From positions 1 to 10,497 of the forward strand of contig JAXEXP010000100.1 in NCBI GenBank assembly GCA_034113365.1: 10,497 nt of DNA, given 5' to 3'. Shown one piece after another: positions 1-7,538 of this stretch (position 1 is its first letter; each line of letters begins with the position of its first letter). Source of the stretch: Spyradocola sp034113365 (GTDB lineage Bacteria; Bacillota; Clostridia; Christensenellales; UBA1750). The notes under the pieces are model-generated. The model was given only the letters and a program-made list of their open reading frames with translations, was not told the DNA's origin and did no database searches. The position numbers were made by a program, and so were the translations under genes.

Positions 1-92
1 GGAAGCGATTTTTCTTCAGCAAAGGTTTCGGGAACAGGTGAAGCAGCGTGCTGATCTGCCTTTGTTTGCCCTAACGTACAGAAAATCGCTCC
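1..92. repeat. Long-range inverted repeat in gene-free left end
   Basis: Bases 1-14 can pair with 81-92. The core is AGCGATTTT (4-12) against AAAATCGCT (82-90), extended by GG/CC and C-G pairs with single-base bulges. Inside it, CAAAGG (20-25) matches CCTTTG (59-64), and a short CAG/CTG hairpin sits near 44-53. The nested arrangement looks like a folded palindromic element or the end of a structured transcript. No open frame here looks coding. The helper stems are short, so part of this may be chance, and the element may continue to the left of the window. Confidence 0.35.
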
Positions 93-94
93 TC

Positions 95-189
95 GGCGGG
101 GTACACGCCCCCGCCTGCGGATTGAAGATGAAGGGGCTGCGGCCCCTTCATGCATCCCCCGGGGAGCACATGCCTGTTTTTTGACAGGC
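95..189. repeat. Cluster of short hairpins downstream of phoR
   Basis: Three stem-loops follow one another. GGCGGGG (95-101) pairs with CCCCGCC (109-115). ATGAAGGGGC (128-137) pairs with GCCCCTTCAT (142-151) around a 4-base loop. GCCTGT (172-177) pairs with ACAGGC (184-189) around a T-rich loop. A small CCCC/GGGG palindrome lies at about 155-165. None is followed by a proper T-run on the minus strand, so they are not classic terminators, although they could block readthrough or stabilise the 3' end of the phoR transcript. No gene is visible in this stretch. Confidence 0.5.
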
Positions 190-192
190 TGA

Positions 193-221
193 ACACGCCT
201 CTGCAAAGCGCAGAAGCGTGT
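193..221 (-). terminator. Stem-loop just after phoR, possible terminator
   Basis: A 12-bp stem pairs 193-204 with 210-221 around a 5-base loop, with one U·G wobble in the minus-strand RNA. It starts 7 bases after the phoR stop codon. The position fits the end of the MFS-phoR transcript. The downstream minus-strand sequence has no T-run, so it may be a weak or factor-assisted terminator, or an RNA-stabilising 3' hairpin. Confidence 0.45.
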
Positions 222-227
222 CTTTCT

Positions 228-1946
228 CTATTCTTTCTGGATCCGCACGATGAACTCCGAGCCCTCGCCCAGCTGCGAGCGGATCTCCAGCTCGCCGTCG
301 TACCGGCGCACCATGTGCTTGACGATGGCCAGCCCCAGCCCCGTGCCGCCGCTGTTGCGCGAGCGGTCCTTGTCCACGCGGTAGAAGCGCTCGCACACGC
401 GTGGGATGTCCTTCTCCGGGATGCCCACGCCCGTGTCCTTCACGGCGAGCACCGCGTGCGCGCCCTCTGCGCGCACCGTCACCCACACCTTGCCGCCCGG
501 CTTGTTGTAGCGCACCGCGTTCTCCATCAGGTTCTGCGCGATGCGGCGCATGCGCTCGTCCGGCGCGCGGCAGGGCAGCGACTCGGGCGTCTCCACCGCA
601 AGCTCGATGCCCGACTGCCGCGCCTGCACGCCCACCGCCTTTTCCGCCTCGCGCACGGCCTGCGCCATGTCTCCGCCCGGCTCGGGCAGCGACGGTAGCC
701 CCTCGATCTGCGACAGCTCCAGCATGTCGCTGATGAGCGCCTGCAGCCGCTCGCCCTGCACGTCCATGATGTCCAGCATCTCGTTGAGGATCGCCGGGTC
801 GCTCGTGTCGATCACGGGATCGCGCAGCGTCTCGATGCAGCCGCGGATCGCGGTCAGCGGCGTCTTGAGCTCGTGCGTCGCGTTGGAGACGAACTCCGTG
901 CGCAGCTGCTCCAGATGCCGCAGCTGCGTCATGTCGCGCAGCACCACCACCGCGCCCTCGCACGCGCCGCCCTGCCCGCGGATGGGCGCGCCCGACGCCG
1001 CCAGCACGCGCTCGCCCGACGTCCACTCCGCCTCGTGCAGCTCGTGGTCGCGCAGCGTCTCCTCCGTCACCTCGCGCAGGCGCGCATCGCGCAGCACGGC
1101 CGTCAGCCGCTCGCCCACGCAGTCCTCGCGCAGCCCCATCAGCGCGGCCGCGCCAGGGTTGCACTGCGTCAGCGTCCCCTGCGCGTCCACCGCCAGAACG
1201 CCCAGCGGCAGCGCGTGCAGCACCGCCTGCAGCTGCGCCCTCTGCCTGCGCTCCTGCTCCATGGACTGCGCCAGCGCCTCGGCCATCGCGTTGAAGTCGC
1301 GCGTCAGCTCGCCCAGCTCATCGGGCTGTTCGGGGATGCGCAGTCCCAGCTCGCCCCGCGCGATGCGCCCCGCGCCCTGCCGCAGCGCCTCCACGGGCCG
1401 CAGCACCCGCCGCGACAGCGCCGCGCTCAGCCCCGCGGCCACGGCAAAGGCCACCGCGGCCGTGAGCACCACCGAGATCAGCAGGCTGCGCTGCAGCTGC
1501 CGCATCTGCCCGAAGTCCTGCGACACGCGCAGCACGCGCGCCCCGTCGCTGACCGCCACATACAGGTAATGCGTGCCCATCGTGGGCGAATAGCGCAGCG
1601 CCTGGCCGTAGCCCGTCTCCAGCGCGTCCGCGATCTCCTCGCGCCCCGCGTGGTTCTCCATGTCCGCAGCCGCCGCGCCCGTGTCCGCGCACACGCCGCC
1701 GCCCGCGTCCACCACGGTGATGCGGTAGCCGTCGTGCTGCGCGCCCAGCACCGCCGTCCATGCGTCGGCCTGCTCCTGCTCGCGCCCCTCCTCAAGGCCG
1801 CTCAGCAGCAGACACGCCAGGTCCTCCATGCGGTCCGCCGCCCGCTCGATCATCAGCTGCCGCACGAACAGGTACACGCCGCCGCCCAGCAGCAGCTCCG
1901 TCAGCAGCGTCAGCGCCATGAACAGCGCCAGCATCTTCCTGCGCAT
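228..1946 (-). CDS. phoR: PhoR-type phosphate sensor histidine kinase
   Basis: Membrane-bound sensor kinase of 572 residues, expected to phosphorylate the PhoB-type regulator encoded nearby when phosphate is scarce. In order: transmembrane helix 1 (about 5-28), an extracytoplasmic sensor segment of about 125 residues, transmembrane helix 2 (about 155-177), a HAMP linker (about 178-230), a PAS-like domain (about 238-340), a HisKA domain with phospho-acceptor His358 in THELKTPL, and a HATPase domain with the N box (Asn476), DTGVGIP (504-510) and GGTGLGL (533-539). All catalytic motifs are intact. The start ATG follows GAGGAGTGGAG, which overlaps the stop of the MFS gene 14 bases upstream, so the two are very probably translationally coupled. 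The domain order matches PhoR of Gram-positive bacteria. Assignment to the Pho system rests on the gene neighbourhood, because this kinase class is broad and phoR is not directly next to phoB here. Confidence 0.9.
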   Translation of the reverse strand: MRRKMLALFMALTLLTELLLGGGVYLFVRQLMIERAADRMEDLACLLLSGLEEGREQEQADAWTAVLGAQHDGYRITVVDAGGGVCADTGAAAADMENHAGREEIADALETGYGQALRYSPTMGTHYLYVAVSDGARVLRVSQDFGQMRQLQRSLLISVVLTAAVAFAVAAGLSAALSRRVLRPVEALRQGAGRIARGELGLRIPEQPDELGELTRDFNAMAEALAQSMEQERRQRAQLQAVLHALPLGVLAVDAQGTLTQCNPGAAALMGLREDCVGERLTAVLRDARLREVTEETLRDHELHEAEWTSGERVLAASGAPIRGQGGACEGAVVVLRDMTQLRHLEQLRTEFVSNATHELKTPLTAIRGCIETLRDPVIDTSDPAILNEMLDIMDVQGERLQALISDMLELSQIEGLPSLPEPGGDMAQAVREAEKAVGVQARQSGIELAVETPESLPCRAPDERMRRIAQNLMENAVRYNKPGGKVWVTVRAEGAHAVLAVKDTGVGIPEKDIPRVCERFYRVDKDRSRNSGGTGLGLAIVKHMVRRYDGELEIRSQLGEGSEFIVRIQKE

Positions 1947-1960
1947 CTAAACTCCACTCC

Positions 1961-3229
1961 TCATTCGTTTTCCGTCAGCGTGCTCTTTTCGTCCAGCGCA
2001 GCGTAGATCTTCCGGCTGCACAGCGCGGCCAGCATCACCATCGCCGCCATCGCTGCAAACACCGCCGGCAGCGCGCCGCTGAGCTTGTCATAGATCACGC
2101 CCTGCAGCATCGTGCCCACCGGGTTGGTCAGGTTGTTCGTCGCGGTGAACAGCGCCATCATGCGCCCCATCATGCCGCCCGGGCAAGCCCCCTGCAGCCC
2201 CGAGGTGATGTAGACGCCCGCAAAATAGCACAGCACCACGATCACCGCGCCGGAGAGCACCGTCAGCCCATACGCCGCGGCCACCGGCATGCCCTCAACC
2301 AACGCCAGCGCCGCGGGCAGCAGCCCCGCGCCCGCCGCGAGGAACAGCAGGTACAGCTGCCGCACCCGGAACCTCCCCACCGCGCGCCCCGCCAGCCAGC
2401 AGCCCAGCAGCGTCGATGCGCCGATGACGGACTGCGCCGTGCCATTCCACACCGCGGGCAGCCCCAGCCGCACCGACACCGTGTACGTCACGCCCATCGC
2501 CAGGAAGGGGTTGAGCAGCAGCGTCAGCAGCGCGTTGAACAGCATCACGCGCCCCAGCTCCTTGCGCTGCACGAATGCAAACCGCAGGATCTCCCCAAGA
2601 TCCTTCCACACCGCAGCGCCCGCGCTCTCTCGCTTCTCCGCCCGCGTGCGCGGAATGCGCAGCGTCAGCGCCACGCCCGAAGCCAGCGCGTGCAGCGCCG
2701 CGCACAGCGCCAGCAGCACGCCCAGCCGCGCCCCGCTCAGCGCCTCGTACAGCGCGCTGCCCAGCATGGGCGACAGCACGCCCACCAGCTGCACCGTCTG
2801 GTTCGTCACCGCGTTTGCCCGCGCGATGTTCCCGTTGCTCAGCAGCGGCACGCTGGCCTGCACCACCGGCGCATCCAGACACCCCAGCACCGAGGAGGCC
2901 AGCAGCAGCCCCTCCAGCAGCCGGAGCGGCCCGCCCGCCGCGCAGCACGCCGCCATGCCCAGCGCCAGCGCGCAGTAGCCCGCGTCCAGCGCCGCCATCA
3001 TCGCCCGGCGATCCGCCCGGTCGGCCAGCACGCCGCCCAGCGGCGAGAGCAATATCGTTGGCACATACCCCAGCGCCAGCACCGTGCCGTACTCCGCGGC
3101 AGACCCCGTCTGCTCCAGTATGTACAGCGACAGCGCGAACCGCAGCATGTTCCCGCCCAGCACCGACAGCGTGCGTCCCGTCAGGAATCGCACAAAGTTA
3201 CCCGTGATCCATCTCGACTTCATCTTCAT
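1961..3229 (-). CDS. MFS permease, drug-efflux-like (DHA3/MefA type)
   Basis: Integral membrane transporter of 422 residues with about 12 hydrophobic segments, typical for the major facilitator superfamily. The loop after the second helix carries GGVLADRADRR (65-75), the conserved MFS motif A. The N-terminal layout (RFLTGRTLSVLGGNMLRFALSLYILEQTGS) resembles macrolide-efflux-like members. The substrate cannot be told from sequence. I chose the ATG at 3229 because GAGGTG lies 6 bases upstream. A longer reading frame from 3259 has no ribosome binding site, and an ATG two codons further in is also possible. The gene sits between phoB and phoR, an unusual place, and is coupled to phoR with a 14-base gap. 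A role in phosphate or phosphonate handling, or simple insertion of an unrelated exporter, are both possible. Function beyond membrane transport is inference. Confidence 0.85.
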   Translation of the reverse strand: MKMKSRWITGNFVRFLTGRTLSVLGGNMLRFALSLYILEQTGSAAEYGTVLALGYVPTILLSPLGGVLADRADRRAMMAALDAGYCALALGMAACCAAGGPLRLLEGLLLASSVLGCLDAPVVQASVPLLSNGNIARANAVTNQTVQLVGVLSPMLGSALYEALSGARLGVLLALCAALHALASGVALTLRIPRTRAEKRESAGAAVWKDLGEILRFAFVQRKELGRVMLFNALLTLLLNPFLAMGVTYTVSVRLGLPAVWNGTAQSVIGASTLLGCWLAGRAVGRFRVRQLYLLFLAAGAGLLPAALALVEGMPVAAAYGLTVLSGAVIVVLCYFAGVYITSGLQGACPGGMMGRMMALFTATNNLTNPVGTMLQGVIYDKLSGALPAVFAAMAAMVMLAALCSRKIYAALDEKSTLTENE

Positions 3230-3261
3230 ATGCTTCACCTCACGGCAAAAGCATAACACAG

Positions 3262-3289
3262 AAAAGCTGACACAAGTCTGTCAGCTTTT
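3262..3289. promoter_or_regulatory. 11-bp inverted repeat upstream of the MFS gene
   Basis: AAAAGCTGACA (3262-3272) and TGTCAGCTTTT (3279-3289) are perfect inverted arms around a 6-base spacer. The repeat ends 33 bases before the MFS start. With A4/T4 flanks in the stem it could act as a weak bidirectional terminator after phoB, or as an operator for a dimeric repressor of the MFS-phoR pair. I could not find a well-spaced promoter for MFS-phoR around it, so neither role is secure. Confidence 0.5.
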
Positions 3290-3354
3290 ATCGGTCGATC
3301 AAAAAAGAATGAACGGGTTCCAGCAAATCACATTTTCCGCAAGTAACAGCCCGA

Positions 3355-3562
3355 GAAATCCCCTGGCTTCCCCTTGAGGGATAGATGGAGGGGCAAAGCC
3401 CTGGAGGTCGAGCGTTTTGGAAGAAACAGTCCTGTGGACTGTTTCTGGAAAATAAGCCGACCGGAACACCGGGCTTTCCCGAAGGGGAAGCACGGTGCGG
3501 AGTAAGCTGTCGCCGCAGCGACTGATGAGGTGTCCGTCAAGCGCTGCCTCCCCCGAGAGCGC
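3355..3562. repeat. Palindrome-rich repeat-like element between phoB and MFS
   Basis: This gene-free stretch is built from successive inverted repeats. GGCTTCCCC (3365-3373) pairs with GGGG and AAGCC (3390-3400). An 11-bp stem pairs 3422-3432 with 3436-3446 around TGT. A long stem pairs 3467-3480 with 3484-3497, with one mismatch, one wobble and a GAA loop. GTCGC (3509-3513) pairs with GCGAC (3518-3522). GCGCT (3541-3545) pairs with AGCGC (3558-3562) directly after the phoB stop. From memory, the string around 3507-3532 (CTGTCGCCGCAGCGACTGAT) and the GGGGCAAAGCCC part resemble dispersed non-coding repeats scattered through genomes of gut Clostridia. I cannot verify that here. A 78-codon frame on the minus strand (3564-3328) runs through it but looks like a spurious reading of the repeat. 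The element probably weakens or ends transcription leaving phoB. Confidence 0.6.
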
Positions 3563-3567
3563 AACGC

Positions 3568-4260
3568 CTACTTCAAATCGCACATCTTGTAGCCCACCGC
3601 GCGCACGGTCTGGATGTAGTCCTTCGCGCCGGCCTCCTCGAGCTTGCGGCGCAGGTTGGTCATGTGCATGTCCACCGTGCGCATCTCGCCCTCGTAGTCC
3701 GCACCCCAGATGCTCTCCAGCAGCTGCTCGCGCGTGAGCACCCAGCTGGGCCGCTCCATCAGCTTGCTGAGGATGTCGTATTCCTTGGGCGACAGGCTGA
3801 GGTTCTTGCCCGACACCGTCACCCGGTGCTCGTTGGGGTAGACGGCGATCACGCCGTGCCTGCGCACCGTTGGGTCGTCCTTTTCCCATTCCCTGCGGCG
3901 CAGCTGTGCCTTGACGCGCGAGACCATCTCCCGGAAGGAAAAGGGCTTGGTCAGATAATCGTCCGCGCCCACCTCCAGGCCCAGTATGCGGTCCAGCTCC
4001 TCGCCCTTTGCGGTGAGCATGATGACGGGAACGGTGCGCGCCTTGTCGTGCGACCGCAGCTGCCGCAGCACGCCGATGCCGTCGTGTTCGCCGGGCAGCA
4101 TCCAGTCCAGCAGCAGCACGTCGGGGATCTGCGTGCGCAGCGAGCGCAGGAAATCATCGCCGGTGTAGTAGGGCTTCGCCTCGTAGCCGGCCGACTGCAG
4201 GTGCAGGCAGATCAGCCGGGAAATGGCCTGCTCATCCTCCACCACCGCGACCAACGCCAT
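3568..4260 (-). CDS. phoB: PhoB/PhoP-type response regulator (OmpR family)
   Basis: DNA-binding response regulator of 230 residues, the usual length. The receiver domain (about 1-118) has the acidic pair Glu8/Asp9, phospho-acceptor Asp52 in LLLDWMLPG, Thr83, and Lys105-Pro106 in TKPF. The C-terminal winged helix (about 128-228) shows the OmpR-type LSPKEYDILSKLM, TREQLLESIWG and RTVDMHMTNLRRKL blocks and ends in VRAVGYKM. The start ATG at 4260 has an excellent AAGGAGGTGA site (4267-4276). It lies 60 bases downstream of phoU, with its own promoter in that gap. Linkage to pst and phoU supports a role as activator of the phosphate-starvation regulon. Gram-positive relatives are often called PhoP. 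Its expected partner kinase, phoR, is about 1.6 kb further on, not adjacent. Confidence 0.93.
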   Translation of the reverse strand: MALVAVVEDEQAISRLICLHLQSAGYEAKPYYTGDDFLRSLRTQIPDVLLLDWMLPGEHDGIGVLRQLRSHDKARTVPVIMLTAKGEELDRILGLEVGADDYLTKPFSFREMVSRVKAQLRRREWEKDDPTVRRHGVIAVYPNEHRVTVSGKNLSLSPKEYDILSKLMERPSWVLTREQLLESIWGADYEGEMRTVDMHMTNLRRKLEEAGAKDYIQTVRAVGYKMCDLK

Positions 4261-4284
4261 GCCGCCTCACCTCCTTGTGGTACT

Positions 4285-4316
4285 ATTATACACGCTTTGC
4301 GCGCCGTACGCAAAGC
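4285..4316 (-). promoter_or_regulatory. Promoter in front of phoB with overlapping inverted repeat
   Basis: On the minus strand a perfect TATAAT (4290-4285) lies 17 bases downstream of TTGCGT (4313-4308). Transcription would start near 4278, giving a very short leader that begins almost at the phoB ribosome binding site. An 8-bp inverted repeat, GCTTTGCG (4294-4301) and CGCAAAGC (4309-4316) with a 7-base spacer, covers the -35 region and spacer. It could be an operator, or a weak hairpin at the end of the upstream phoU message. No TTTACA-type Pho box is evident here. Confidence 0.65.
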
Positions 4317-4320
4317 ACAA

Positions 4321-4989
4321 TCAATTCCCGTGCAGCTCCTTGTCCTGCGGGTGCACGCCCGTGTGCAGGTAGACGCTCCACTCGCCGATGTTCGTCGCGT
4401 GATCCGCGATGCGCTCCAGATATTTGGCCACAAACAGCATGTCCACCGCCTGGGGCACCGCGTCGGGGTTCTCGCGCATGATGTTGGTCAGCCCCATCAC
4501 CACGCGCTCAAACGCCGCGTCCACGATGTCGTCGCGCAGCGTCACGCCCTTTGCCTTGTCCATGTCGCTGTCGATGTAGGCGTCCAGCGCATCGTGCACC
4601 ATGCTGCGCGCCGTGTCCGCCATCAGCCGAAAGTCCGCCATCGGGTGCACCTGCTTGCAGCCCATCATGCGCTCGGTCATCTCGGCGATGTCCGCGCACT
4701 GGTCGCCGATGCGCTCCAGGTCGGAGATGATGCCCATAGCCGCCGTCACCGCGCGCAGATCCCCCGCCACCGGCGAAAACCGCGCAAGGATGGTCAGGCA
4801 CTGCGCCTCGATGCGCCGTTCCATGTCGTCGATCTGGTCGTCGCGGGCGATCACCTGGTCGGCCAGCTCTCGGTCCGGGTGTGCGATGGCGGAAAGCACC
4901 TCGTCGATGCCCCGCTCGCACAGCGCGCCCATGGCCAGCATCTGCTCGTGCAGGCTGTCCATTGCGTTGTTCATCATGATTCTGTTCAT
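4321..4989 (-). CDS. phoU: Phosphate signalling regulator PhoU
   Basis: Cytoplasmic all-helical protein of 222 residues that dampens PhoR signalling and modulates Pst transport when phosphate is plentiful. It shows the two PhoU repeats expected of the family. The first carries SDLERIGDQCADIAE (89-103) and the second KYLERIADHATNIGE (189-203), the E-R-x-x-D-x-x-x-(D/N) metal-binding motifs. Length is normal. The ATG at 4989 follows GGGAGG and lies 12 bases after the pstB stop, so it is co-transcribed with the transporter genes. The order pstB-phoU is standard. Confidence 0.95.
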   Translation of the reverse strand: MNRIMMNNAMDSLHEQMLAMGALCERGIDEVLSAIAHPDRELADQVIARDDQIDDMERRIEAQCLTILARFSPVAGDLRAVTAAMGIISDLERIGDQCADIAEMTERMMGCKQVHPMADFRLMADTARSMVHDALDAYIDSDMDKAKGVTLRDDIVDAAFERVVMGLTNIMRENPDAVPQAVDMLFVAKYLERIADHATNIGEWSVYLHTGVHPQDKELHGN

Positions 4990-5001
4990 AAGCGTCCTCC
5001 C

Positions 5002-5754
<753 letters not shown>

Positions 5755-5758
5755 ATCT

Positions 5759-6601
5759 TCAGTTTCCTCCCGTCAGCTTGCGGGACAGGCGCTTTGCGAT
5801 GAAATCCGCCAGCGCGTTGAGTCCCACGATGATTACGATCAGTATCGTCGCGGTGGCAAAGGCCTCGCCGGTGTTGAGCCCTTCCTTGACCAGCAGGTAC
5901 AGGTGCACGGCCAGCGAGCGCGTGGACGAGGTGATGGAGGCCGGCGTGCGCGCCAGCGTGCCCGCGGTGTAGTACACCGCCGCCGTCTCGCCCATCACGC
6001 GGCCCATGGACAGTATGATGGCCGACAGGATGCCCGGGATGGCGCTGGGCAGCACCACGCGGAACAGCGTCGCCAGCTTGCTCGCGCCCAGGGCCAGGCT
6101 GCCCTCTCGATAGCTGTCAGGCACGGTGAACAGCGCCTCCTCCGTCGAGCGGATGATGACGGGCAGCACCATGATGGACAGCGTCAGCGCCGAGGCGATC
6201 AGCGAGAAGCCGAACTTGAGCTGCACCACGAAGAACGTGTAGCCGAACAGTCCGTACAGGATCGACGGAATGCCCGCCAGCGACTCCACGCAGAAGCGGA
6301 TGGTGGTCAGGATCCTGCCCTTCTTGGCGTATTCCGCCATGTAGATGGCCGCCAGCACGCCCACCGGCACCGCGATCAGCAGCGTCAGCCCGATCATCGC
6401 CAGCGTGCCCACGATGATCTCGCGGATGCCCGTCTGATCAAGGCCGGGCTTGTAGACCGTGCTCAGGAAGGTCCAGTTGATGTTGGGAATGCCCCTGGAG
6501 ATGACGTAGATCAGGATCAGCAGCAGAAACGCCACCGCGATGCCGCCGCACAGCCACAGCAGCGCGTACAGCGCGCCGTCGATCAGCTTGCGCAAGCTCA
6601 T
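5759..6601 (-). CDS. pstA: Phosphate ABC transporter permease PstA
   Basis: Membrane permease of 280 residues that pairs with PstC to form the phosphate channel. It has a first transmembrane helix near 12-34 and further hydrophobic segments near 62-88, 112-128, 136-152, 190-212 and 250-268. Family blocks are GIPSILYG (110-117), the EAA-loop stretch YREGSLALGAS (164-174) that docks PstB, and GRVMGETAA (200-208). The ATG directly abuts the pstC stop codon (TAA then ATG), and GGAGGTG sits inside the end of pstC, so translation is tightly coupled. Confidence 0.96.
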   Translation of the reverse strand: MSLRKLIDGALYALLWLCGGIAVAFLLLILIYVISRGIPNINWTFLSTVYKPGLDQTGIREIIVGTLAMIGLTLLIAVPVGVLAAIYMAEYAKKGRILTTIRFCVESLAGIPSILYGLFGYTFFVVQLKFGFSLIASALTLSIMVLPVIIRSTEEALFTVPDSYREGSLALGASKLATLFRVVLPSAIPGILSAIILSMGRVMGETAAVYYTAGTLARTPASITSSTRSLAVHLYLLVKEGLNTGEAFATATILIVIIVGLNALADFIAKRLSRKLTGGN

Positions 6602-7468
6602 TTACGCCACCTCCTTTTTGCCCTTGAGCGCCAGGTGCGCCGTGATGTTGATGACCACGATGAACACCAGCAGCACCACGCCCGTGGCGTACAGCGCGCG
6701 CTCCTGCAGGCCGCTGGCGTAAGAAAGCTCCAGCGCGATGTTGGCCGTCATGGGGCGCACGGGGTCGAGTATGGAGGTGGGCATGGACGCGCGGTTGCCG
6801 CACACCAGGATCACCGCCATCGTCTCGCCGATCGCGCGGCCGATGGACAGCACCACCGCGTTGAGCACGCCCGACTTGGCCGCGGGCAGCGTCACCTTGA
6901 ACAGCGTCTGCATGTTCGTCGCGCCCAGCGCCAGGCTGCCCTCACGGTAGGCCTGCGGCACGGCGCGCACCGCCGTCTCGCACAGCGACACCATCGTGGG
7001 CAGGATCATCGCCGACAGGATGAAAATCACCGCCAGCAGGCTGTTGCCCGTGCCGCCGAACACCTGCGTGATCATGGGCACGATCACCATCAGTCCGAAA
7101 AAGCCGTAGACCACCGACGGGATGCCCGCCAGCAGGTTGATCAGCGGGCGGATGATGTTGGCCATCACATCCGGCGCGACCTCTGCCAGCAGCAGCGCCG
7201 CCATCAGCCCGATAAAGCCGCCCAGCACCGCCGCGCCCAGCGTCGCCAGCAGCGAGGCCACGATCATGGGCAGTATGCCGAACTCATTTGCCGAGGGCTG
7301 CCAGGTCGTGCCCGTGATGAAGTTCCACAGGCCGATCTCCCGAAGCGCCGGCACGCCCTGAATGAACAGGAAGATCACGATCACCGACAGCGCGAGCACC
7401 GCCGCAGCCGCGCACAGAAAGAACACGCTCTCCGTGATCCGGGCCGCTATCTTTTTGATTGCTTTCAT
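6602..7468 (-). CDS. pstC: Phosphate ABC transporter permease PstC
   Basis: Membrane permease of 288 residues, the partner of PstA. A long first transmembrane helix lies at about 15-37, and further helices near 66-96, 116-134, 143-160, 200-222 and 260-280. Diagnostic blocks are GIPSVVYGFFG (115-125), the EAA loop YREGSLALGATN (174-185) that contacts PstB, and GRAIGETMA (210-218). The similarity to PstA in these blocks fits the paralogous pair. The start at 7468 has GGAGAAAGGGA upstream. The gene follows pstS after a 70-base gap that holds a stem-loop. Confidence 0.96.
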   Translation of the reverse strand: MKAIKKIAARITESVFFLCAAAAVLALSVIVIFLFIQGVPALREIGLWNFITGTTWQPSANEFGILPMIVASLLATLGAAVLGGFIGLMAALLLAEVAPDVMANIIRPLINLLAGIPSVVYGFFGLMVIVPMITQVFGGTGNSLLAVIFILSAMILPTMVSLCETAVRAVPQAYREGSLALGATNMQTLFKVTLPAAKSGVLNAVVLSIGRAIGETMAVILVCGNRASMPTSILDPVRPMTANIALELSYASGLQERALYATGVVLLVFIVVINITAHLALKGKKEVA

Positions 7469-7497
7469 GCGTTCCCTTTCTCCGTCGTGCGAAAAGC

Positions 7498-7523
7498 GGG
7501 AGAATGGCCGTTGCCATTCTCCC
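7498..7523 (-). promoter_or_regulatory. Intercistronic stem-loop between pstS and pstC
   Basis: A perfect 11-bp stem (GGGAGAATGGC, 7498-7508, with GCCATTCTCCC, 7513-7523) closes a 4-base loop 15 bases after the pstS stop. Only TTTT follows a few bases later on the minus strand, so full termination is unlikely. Such hairpins after a binding-protein gene commonly stabilise or partly end the message, so that PstS is made in excess of the membrane subunits. That role is inferred from position. Confidence 0.7.
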
Positions 7524-7538
7524 TGTCCGCGTGCATCT

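Noticed and set aside
3355..3562. CRISPR array in the repeat-rich gap
   Set aside because: The repeats are inverted and different from each other, with no regular direct repeat and spacer pattern and no cas gene nearby.
3328..3564. 78-codon frame on the minus strand in the phoB-MFS gap
   Set aside because: It runs through a series of inverted repeats, has no ribosome binding site that I could support, and reads like a known kind of spurious protein from repeat DNA.
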